Source: Variovorax sp. V93 (lineage in GTDB: Bacteria > Pseudomonadota > Gammaproteobacteria > Burkholderiales > Burkholderiaceae_C). Taken from it: DNA of 64,000 nt. The translations under genes were made by a program, and so were the position numbers. Below, piece after piece: positions 58,398 through 64,000 of this stretch (positions are counted from its first letter, which is position 1; the number at the start of each line of letters is the position of its first letter). The stretch covers positions 1,364,001-1,428,000 of the forward strand of contig NZ_AP028669.1 of assembly GCF_041154485.1 (NCBI RefSeq). The letters run 5' to 3'. The notes beneath the pieces are model-generated. The model was given only the letters and a program-made list of their open reading frames with translations, was not told the origin of the DNA and made no database searches.

Positions 58398-58415
58398 GCG
58401 CACCCCAAGGACGAC

Positions 58416-60242
58416 ATGACGAACACGCTCATCCGAACCGGCATCACCTACACCGTGCCCGCGGTCGCCTTCCAGCCCGCGCGCCCGGCGTACACCTCCT
58501 ACGAAACTCGCACCGTCACCAGCACCGTGCTGGGGAGCGGGCCCACCGGGGCCGGCCAGTGGGTGACCTACTGGGACGGCTATGCGAGCCAGGTGGTCTG
58601 GGTGCCCGCAGGCGGATCGGGTCCTTCGCCGTCGACGTCGACCACGACGACTTCGACCATCGTGGTAGCAACCTTCCATCCGGCCCAGCCGGAGGTGCCA
58701 GGCTCCCCAGCCATGCGGGTAGGCGTCCCGCCGCTCGGGTGGACAGCCTCGGCGCACTCGATCGCGGCCGTGCGGGGCGCGGGAACGGCGTCGTTCAAGA
58801 TCTCCACGCGCGCCTCAGGCGTGGCGATCGGCCTCTCCGCTGTCGTGCAGCCCAGCCCGGGCTACTCGCACATCCCGCAGGGCCTGCTGTTCTCCAGCGG
58901 CGGTGTGCGCAACCTGCGCACGGGCGCGGCGCTGGGCTCCTATGCCGCCAGCGACCTGTTCAAGATGCTGGTGCGGCCCGACGGCGTGCGCTTCACCAAG
59001 AACGATGTCGAGATCGCCAGCGAGGCGAACACATACGCGGCGGCCGAGATGCTGTACCTGGCCGCCGTGCTCTACGCGCCCGGCGATGCCGTGGACACGC
59101 CGGCGCTGCAGCAGTACCAGGGCGGCGACTCGCTGGCGACATTCCCGCTGCCGACGACTTTCAGCGTGGAGGATGCCGGCGCCACCCTCTCGCTGGCCAC
59201 GCTGCCGGCGCTCACTGCCAGTTCGGGCATGCAGTCCCGCAGCCTGGCCGTCCTGCCGGCAGTGCGCGCGCTGTCCAGCGACCACAGCGGCGGGACCTCG
59301 CTCGCAGCCCTGCCAGCGCTGGACGCGGATTCATACGGCGGCACGTTGGTCGTGGTCCCGGCCACCACCTCCTACGCGCAGTTCGGCGGGCTGGCGGCCG
59401 CGTCGCTGCTGCTGGTCGGCGAAACAGGGGAGGGCACCGCGCAGTTCCCTGCTATGCGCGGCCTGTCGGCGGATCATCCGTCTGGCTCTTCCCTAGCGCC
59501 GTTCCCGGCGATGACCGGCCTGAGCTACACCGAAGACCCGAACCAAGCCTTCCTGCTCGCGATCATCCGCTTCGACATTGCCATCGAAGCGATCAAGGTG
59601 GACGTGGTCGAGCTCGCCGACGTCTTCATCTTCGACGCGGCGATGGACGCCGAGCTGGTCGACGATGTGCAGATCACCGACACCATCATCTTCGGCGTGG
59701 CCGTCTCGACCACCGAGATCGACGTGGTGAGCATGCGCGATGCCATCCGCTTCGCCATCCCGATCACGCTGCCCGGCGCGCAACTCGAGGTGCATGCGGT
59801 CAATCTGGACGGCTACGGCAGCACCGCCTACGCCGGCTACGCCTTCAACAGCTTCGCGCGGATCGGCGACCGCTATTACGGCGCCAAGCTCGACGGCCTG
59901 TTCCTGCTCGGCGGCCCGGATGATGACGGCCAGCCGATCGACGCCAACTTCTGCCCCGGCAAGCTGGATTTCGGCACGTCATTGGAGAAGACCGTCTCCG
60001 AAGTCTACGTGGGCGTTGCTTCCGGGGCGCCGCTGCTGATGCGCGTCAACACGCCAACCGGGCAGTTCGACTACCTGGCGCTGAGCCATTCCGACGAACT
60101 GCGGCAGCACCGCTTCAAGCTGGGCAAGGGGGTAAAGGCCAATTACCTGACGCCCGTGTTCTACAACCAGGACGGCGCGGACTTCGAGGTCGACAGCCTC
60201 GAGTTCATGGTGGCCGACCTCTCGCGAAAGACCCAATCATGA
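58416..60242 (+). CDS. Large tail protein with internal repeats
   Basis: A 608-aa protein. The middle (about 245-375) has repeats of the type LATLPALTASS / LAVLPAVRALSSDHSGGTSL / APFPAMTGLSY. The stretch 385-455 has alternating IRFDIAIEAIKVDVVELADV-type acidic beta repeats. Both suggest elongated fibrous parts. Probably a virion tail component. Confidence 0.7.
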   Translation: MTNTLIRTGITYTVPAVAFQPARPAYTSYETRTVTSTVLGSGPTGAGQWVTYWDGYASQVVWVPAGGSGPSPSTSTTTTSTIVVATFHPAQPEVPGSPAMRVGVPPLGWTASAHSIAAVRGAGTASFKISTRASGVAIGLSAVVQPSPGYSHIPQGLLFSSGGVRNLRTGAALGSYAASDLFKMLVRPDGVRFTKNDVEIASEANTYAAAEMLYLAAVLYAPGDAVDTPALQQYQGGDSLATFPLPTTFSVEDAGATLSLATLPALTASSGMQSRSLAVLPAVRALSSDHSGGTSLAALPALDADSYGGTLVVVPATTSYAQFGGLAAASLLLVGETGEGTAQFPAMRGLSADHPSGSSLAPFPAMTGLSYTEDPNQAFLLAIIRFDIAIEAIKVDVVELADVFIFDAAMDAELVDDVQITDTIIFGVAVSTTEIDVVSMRDAIRFAIPITLPGAQLEVHAVNLDGYGSTAYAGYAFNSFARIGDRYYGAKLDGLFLLGGPDDDGQPIDANFCPGKLDFGTSLEKTVSEVYVGVASGAPLLMRVNTPTGQFDYLALSHSDELRQHRFKLGKGVKANYLTPVFYNQDGADFEVDSLEFMVADLSRKTQS

Positions 60243-61273
60243 CGACACCCATCAATCCCGGCGATCTGGTCTCGGTGCCGGACCCCAGCACGGGCGGCGC
60301 CGGCGCGCCCGTCATCGTCTCGCAGGTCATCAACGGCAACTGGCGCAACGGCATCATGCTGTTGAACAAGTCGTTCGCGCTGAGCGACCAGGCCGTGGGC
60401 CTCGCGGATCCGGCGCCCCAAATGCCCGGCGTGTCCCTGGACACCAGCTACCTGCCGCCGCTCGTGCCGGTGCTGCCCGACAACGATCCGGCCAGTGCGA
60501 AGGCGATCTACGACGATGCGCGGCTGGAGATGCAGGCCCTGACCGAGGGCGGGTACATGACCTACCTGCAGACCTACTTCCCGGACGAGCCGTTCTGGCC
60601 GGCGGCGCTGGGCTGGCTCGAGCGCGCCCTCACGCAGGGCGGCACTGGCATCAATGCCGCAGTGGAGGCCCAGGTCTGGGAGCGCGGGCGTTCGCGGCTC
60701 GGCGTGGAGGCGATGCGCGCGAAGGCCGATCTGATGCAAGGCTTCGCCAACCGCGGCTTCCCGCTGCCGCCGGGCCCGCTGCTGCACACCATGCAGCTGG
60801 TCGACCAGGATCTGCGCGACAAGCTGGCCGAGCAGAGCCGCGACATCAGCATCGAGGCGTTCCGCGCCGAGCTGGAGAACACGCGGTTCGCCGTGCAGCA
60901 AGCCATCGACCTGCGGCTCAAGGCCATCGCCGCGGCCGGCGACTACATCCGCACGCTGCTGGAAGGCCCGCGCGTGGCGATGCAGTTGGCGACGGCACAG
61001 GTGGGCTTCCAGACCGAGTATGCGCGCACGCTGGTGCAGTTCTACACGGCCCAGGTGCAGGCGACCGATCCACGGATCAGGCTGTCGATCGCGGATGCGC
61101 AGCTGCAGACCCAGGCCGGCGAAGCCAACCTGCGTGCGAAGAGCCAGGCCATCAGCGATCGCTTGCGTGCTGCGCTGGTGAATGCGCAGTCGGTGGCCAG
61201 CGCGGCAGCTGCATCCCTCAACGGCATCAACGCAGGCGCGAGCATCAGCGGCAGCGACAGTTCGTCGCTTTGA
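60239..61273 (+). CDS. Helical tail/injection protein candidate
   Basis: A 344-aa protein whose second half is nearly all helix (AEQSRDISIEAFRAELENTR ... ADAQLQTQAGEANLRAKSQA), ending in a Ser/Gly-rich tail. Long helical proteins in this place may be ejected with the DNA. Position after the repeat-bearing tail gene. Overlaps it by four bases. Confidence 0.65.
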   Translation: MTTPINPGDLVSVPDPSTGGAGAPVIVSQVINGNWRNGIMLLNKSFALSDQAVGLADPAPQMPGVSLDTSYLPPLVPVLPDNDPASAKAIYDDARLEMQALTEGGYMTYLQTYFPDEPFWPAALGWLERALTQGGTGINAAVEAQVWERGRSRLGVEAMRAKADLMQGFANRGFPLPPGPLLHTMQLVDQDLRDKLAEQSRDISIEAFRAELENTRFAVQQAIDLRLKAIAAAGDYIRTLLEGPRVAMQLATAQVGFQTEYARTLVQFYTAQVQATDPRIRLSIADAQLQTQAGEANLRAKSQAISDRLRAALVNAQSVASAAAASLNGINAGASISGSDSSSL

Positions 61274-61278
61274 TGGCA

Positions 61279-61292
61279 CCCCAGTAGGGATT
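61279..61292 (+). repeat. CCCCAGTAGGGATT element, copy 3
   Basis: Identical to copy 1. It begins five bases after a stop codon and is followed by a perfect 8-bp hairpin GTCGGCAC-A-GTGCCGAC (61309-61325) ending two bases before the ATG at 61328. No ribosome site stands between. Confidence 0.8.
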
Positions 61293-61327
61293 GGTGGGGG
61301 CCATGCGCGTCGGCACAGTGCCGACTC

Positions 61328-61399
61328 ATGGCAACGCTCCATCGCAACCTCAAGACCTATCAAGGCGTCGCCGTCAACGTCAACGAGCTGATCCCGTAA
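61328..61399 (+). CDS. 23-aa mini-ORF behind repeat element
   Basis: MATLHRNLKTYQGVAVNVNE then LIP. It is framed by the repeat element and hairpin upstream and by the holin-like gene 16 bases downstream. Because ATG placement matches the other hairpin-led genes, it is likely translated; it could be a leader peptide for the lysis genes. Confidence 0.45.
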   Translation: MATLHRNLKTYQGVAVNVNELIP

Positions 61400-61415
61400 A
61401 CGGAGCACCAGAGCA

Positions 61416-61787
61416 ATGAATCCCCACTCCGTCATTTCCGAGATCAACGCGCCGATTCTGAAGGCGGGCACCGCCATCACAGCCGCCGTCGGTGCGAATA
61501 CCAACACCGTGGAGAACGCAGCGATCCAAGTGGCCAGCACGCTTGTGCAGAACAGTGCCGATCCCTGGTGGTTTTGGTTCATCGTCTCCATCCCTTGGGG
61601 GCCGATCGCATCTTTCGTCGCGGCGATCTACACCTCCATGCTCGCCGGCGAGTGGATCTGGAAGAAGGCGGCTCGGCCGCTATTTGTTCGCATGGGTTGG
61701 ATGAAGCCACCGCCGCGCCGCGTCTACACCGCCCGCGAGATCGCTGATGCGACGGCGCTGCTCGACTCAGAGAGCGCCCAGCCATGA
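61416..61787 (+). CDS. Holin-like membrane protein
   Basis: A 123-aa protein with a strongly hydrophobic middle (WWFWFIVSIPWGPIASFVAA then IYTSMLAGEWIW), a polar N-terminal domain that may be a short amphipathic segment, and a basic C-terminal tail (RPLFVRMGWMKPPPRR). It overlaps the endolysin start by four bases. Likely pinholin or holin for release of the SAR endolysin. Confidence 0.75.
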   Translation: MNPHSVISEINAPILKAGTAITAAVGANTNTVENAAIQVASTLVQNSADPWWFWFIVSIPWGPIASFVAAIYTSMLAGEWIWKKAARPLFVRMGWMKPPPRRVYTAREIADATALLDSESAQP

Positions 61788-62317
61788 ACCCTGTGCTGCG
61801 CAACCGCCTGATCGTCGCTGGCACCGCCGGCACGCTTGCCATCGCGGCTGTGCTGCGCGACTGGTACGAGGGCACGGGGCCGACGATCAAGGACAAGGCG
61901 GGCGAGGTGGTGTATTTCATCCCCTACAAGGATCCTGTCGGCATCTGGACCGTCTGCCATGGCGTCACCGGGCCGAGCGTGATCCCTGCGAAGCGCTACA
62001 CGGCCGCCGAGTGCCAGGTGCTCGATGCCGAACACCTGGCCAAGGCCGAAGCGGCCGCGCGCCGCTACATCAAGAACTTCGACCAGTTCAACCAGTGGCA
62101 GCAGGCCGCGCTCATCGACTGGTTCTACAACCTGGGCGTGAACGAGAAGACGATCAACTCGACTTTGCGCGCGAAGTTCAACCGGGGCGACATTGCCGGC
62201 GGCTGCGATGAGTTGTCCCGCTGGGTGAATGGCCGCGTGAAGGGGCAACTCGTCGCGCTACCTGGTCTTGTCGACCGCCGCGGGACCACTGAGGAGCTGT
62301 GCCTGGACTGGAAATAG
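61784..62317 (+). CDS. SAR endolysin (GH24 lysozyme)
   Basis: This peptidoglycan muramidase has an N-terminal weak membrane helix (RLIVAGTAGTLAIAAVL, 8-24), typical of signal-arrest-release endolysins. Catalytic glutamate E29 (WYEG), aspartate D50 (YKDPVG) and threonine T62 (HGVTG) form the lysozyme triad, with a larger E-D gap than in T4 lysozyme. The protein of 177 aa is in the normal range. It follows the holin-like gene; no Rz/Rz1 spanin pair is recognised. Confidence 0.9.
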   Translation: MNPVLRNRLIVAGTAGTLAIAAVLRDWYEGTGPTIKDKAGEVVYFIPYKDPVGIWTVCHGVTGPSVIPAKRYTAAECQVLDAEHLAKAEAAARRYIKNFDQFNQWQQAALIDWFYNLGVNEKTINSTLRAKFNRGDIAGGCDELSRWVNGRVKGQLVALPGLVDRRGTTEELCLDWK

Positions 62318-62322
62318 GCGTC

Positions 62323-62336
62323 CCCCAGTAGGGTTT
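62323..62336 (+). repeat. CCCCAGTAGGGTTT element, copy 4
   Basis: One base different from copies 1 and 3. It begins five bases after the endolysin stop. Between it and the ATG at 62397 lies an inverted repeat TTCAAT-CCTTCCC-ATTGAA, with outer GATTC/GAATC arms. Confidence 0.75.
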
Positions 62337-62396
62337 GGCCGCGCGGCGGGGCCTCGATTCAATCCTTCCCATTGAAGCGAATCAGGACCTACGACC

Positions 62397-63167
62397 ATGC
62401 CATCCGAACTTCTCGCGCCCGGCACCGCTGCGGCCACCTCTGCGGAAACCGTTCTGGCCGATGGTCAGACCGCGACCGTCTTCCTGACCTCGGATAGCGG
62501 CTCGGGCATCCCGAACGACAGTCCGCTGTTCATCCAGTTGCAGCGCTCCACCAGCGCATGGAACGACCTCATCATCCTGAGAGGTCCGGGTAAGCTGAGC
62601 GCTGATGTTCACGGGCCGGTGACGTTCCGGGTCTCCAGGCGTGCGCCTGGCGTGTATGCGAGCCCACTGGGCGCCGAGGTGACGATCTCGACTGCCTCGG
62701 GCGGTGGTGGAGGCGGCGGCGCTGTCACCGTCGCCGATGGCGCAGACGTCACGCAGGGCGACAAGGACGATGCCGCCGCAACCACTGACACGGGTTCCTG
62801 GAGCATCGTCGCACTCATTAAGCGCGCTCTGCAGAACTGGACCACGCTGCTCGCGCGCATCCCCGCGCTGTCGACTGGCGCGGTGCCGGTTGAGACGATC
62901 AAGCAGGCGCTCGTGGCCCGCCAGCTCGCGGCCGGCGCTGCCAGCGCGAACACGGTACTGACCACCACCACGCGCCGCATTTCGATCTACGCGCGCGGCG
63001 GGGATGTGCGTTTCCTGATTGGTAGCGCTGCGCAGACCGCGCTGACCACCAGCCACTTCATCGCACAGGGCGAGCGCCTGGAGTATGCGGTGCCTGCGAC
63101 GCCGAACATTGCCGTGATGCGGGATGCCGCAACGGACGGCATCCTGGAACTCACTGAGCTTTCGTGA
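62397..63167 (+). CDS. Hypothetical tail/fibre protein
   Basis: A 256-aa protein with a beta-rich N-terminal domain (VTFRVSRRAPGVYASPLGAE), a seven-Gly hinge, and a C-terminal beta part (ISIYARGGDVRFLIGS). The layout fits a tail or spike adaptor. Stop overlaps the next start (TGATG). Confidence 0.7.
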   Translation: MPSELLAPGTAAATSAETVLADGQTATVFLTSDSGSGIPNDSPLFIQLQRSTSAWNDLIILRGPGKLSADVHGPVTFRVSRRAPGVYASPLGAEVTISTASGGGGGGGAVTVADGADVTQGDKDDAAATTDTGSWSIVALIKRALQNWTTLLARIPALSTGAVPVETIKQALVARQLAAGAASANTVLTTTTRRISIYARGGDVRFLIGSAAQTALTTSHFIAQGERLEYAVPATPNIAVMRDAATDGILELTELS

Positions 63168-64000
63168 TGCAGGGTCGCGCTACTCGCATGCGGACGGGGG
63201 GACACAACTCCCGTACCGTTTTGGCCTCGGTGATCGCAGGCATCTTCGCCTCAACCGCTGCTGGCGTCTGGTACGACCCGAGCGACTTCAGTTCGATGTA
63301 CCAAGACTCGGTTGGCACCACGCAAGTGACAGCCGTGGAGCAGCCTGTCGGGCTCATGCTCGACAAGAGCAAGGGGATGACTCGCAGTGCGGAGTTGGTC
63401 GGCAACGGTAACTTTGAAGACGGCTCTACAGGCTGGACCCCCGGCACCGGTTGGAGCATTACTGGCGGCCGGGCAGAGGTCAACAATGCTGGCTCTGCCA
63501 GCCACTGCGTTTCGACCACGGCAAACGGGACAGTGATCACCGTAGGCAAGTTCTACGAGGTCGTTTACACCGTCCAGGTCACAGCAGGGGCCATCCAAAT
63601 GGACGTGGGCGGTGGTACGGCCCCCGCTGCGAACAGCCCCATCGGCCCGGTTACTCGCAGAGCAATCGTAAGAGCGACAGCGGGTTTCGGCTTTCGCATT
63701 TACGGCAATGCCACGGCTGTCGGCTGGGTGGACGATGTCTCTGTGAAAGAGATCCCCGGCAACCACATACTGATGGCAACGACCACGGCTCGTCCGGTGC
63801 TTTCGGCTCGTGTAAACCAGTTGGTCTACTCGGAGCAATTCGACAACGCTGCGGGCTGGTCACTGCTGCAAGCAGGTACGGCGTCGCTGCCTGTGGTCAC
63901 GGCCAACTACGCAGTGGCACCAGACGGTACGACCACGGCAGATCGGCTTCAATTCGCAATCAATGGCGGCACCACTACGAGCGACTTGTCTCAGATCAAT
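63167..64000 (+). CDS. Head-spike/tail-spike fibre protein (cut by window end)
   Basis: The open frame runs from ATG 63167 off the window (278 codons seen). A hydrophobic N-terminal segment is followed by LVGNGNFEDGSTGWTPGTGW then SITGGRAEV, a carbohydrate-binding-like jelly roll. The later part has LVYSEQFDNAAGW and VAPDGTTTADRLQF, the pattern of phage head-spike fibre domains. It is likely a receptor-binding protein. The 3' end is outside. Confidence 0.8.
   Translation, partial: MQGRATRMRTGGHNSRTVLASVIAGIFASTAAGVWYDPSDFSSMYQDSVGTTQVTAVEQPVGLMLDKSKGMTRSAELVGNGNFEDGSTGWTPGTGWSITGGRAEVNNAGSASHCVSTTANGTVITVGKFYEVVYTVQVTAGAIQMDVGGGTAPAANSPIGPVTRRAIVRATAGFGFRIYGNATAVGWVDDVSVKEIPGNHILMATTTARPVLSARVNQLVYSEQFDNAAGWSLLQAGTASLPVVTANYAVAPDGTTTADRLQFAINGGTTTSDLSQIN

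Larger units (their letters stand above)
12801..64000. mobile_element. Temperate podovirus-type prophage (right end outside window)
   Basis: The region contains, in order, an attachment site, integrase, leftward early operon, lambda-like immunity region, rightward replication and early genes, terminase, portal, scaffold, capsid, head-completion and tail genes, lysis genes and tail spike genes. No tape-measure, tail-tube or sheath genes appear between capsid and lysis genes, so a short-tailed virion is likely. The prophage runs off the right edge, where the second attachment site should lie. Confidence 0.93.

Noticed and set aside
45000-64000. Diversity-generating retroelement, as in some Bordetella podoviruses
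   Set aside because: No reverse transcriptase gene or template/variable repeat pair is seen in the visible part; the spike gene is cut at the window end, so it cannot be excluded beyond 64000.

Overview
The window is high-GC DNA with dense, overlapping reading frames. It reads as a chromosome segment of a Comamonadaceae-type betaproteobacterium (Variovorax-like) carrying one large prophage. Family calls rest on recognising motifs by eye; no database search was run.

Host part, 1 to about 12.8 kb. The window opens inside ftsK (5' end cut off), followed by lolA and rarA. A complete branched-chain amino acid ABC transporter operon (livH-livM-livG-livF, 4388-8122) follows, behind a leader containing a terminator-like hairpin. 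On the minus strand lie a Bug/TctC periplasmic binding protein and an AscD-like ferredoxin reductase. After these come an NAD(P)-binding SDR protein, a DUF7002-like protein and a small exported protein. At 12801-12857 there is only the 3' part of a tRNA-Leu(CAA) on the minus strand, which marks a prophage attachment site.

Prophage, about 12.8 kb to beyond the right edge (51 kb visible). The leftward arm (12.9-29.6 kb, minus strand) starts at promoter PL and ends with the integrase. It holds the recombination pair ERF and YqaJ exonuclease, many small proteins, a DNA cytosine-C5 methylase, a DUF5131 (Gp37/Gp68) protein split from a second DUF5131 start by an HNH homing endonuclease, an ASCH protein, a protein resembling the aGPT-Pplase/hmdU-kinase helical family, a MazG-like protein, a J-domain protein and a DUF4224 protein. 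The immunity region (29.6-30.8 kb) is lambda-like: a LexA/CI-type repressor flanked by five copies of a 14-bp palindromic operator, with PL and PR both built as TTGACA-N17-TGTAAT. The rightward early arm (30.5-44.2 kb) carries Cro-like and CII-like regulators, a helicase-methyltransferase fusion, replication initiator and DnaB helicase genes, a RuvC-like resolvase, an HhH-GPD-like protein, a DUF1364 nuclease, tandem NinX (DUF2591) proteins and many small genes. A YfbU gene on the opposite strand (44.3-44.8 kb) looks like a moron.

Late region, 45 kb to the right edge: terminase small and large subunits, P22-like portal, a protein ending in a Tad2-like (DUF2829) anti-Thoeris domain, scaffold, N4-gp56-type major capsid, head-completion and tail proteins, holin-like protein, SAR endolysin and a tail spike gene cut by the window end. 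There is no tape-measure or long-tail module, so a temperate podovirus is likely. Several late genes are preceded by a repeated CCCCAGTAGGG element followed by a hairpin that ends next to the start codon; no named feature explains it.
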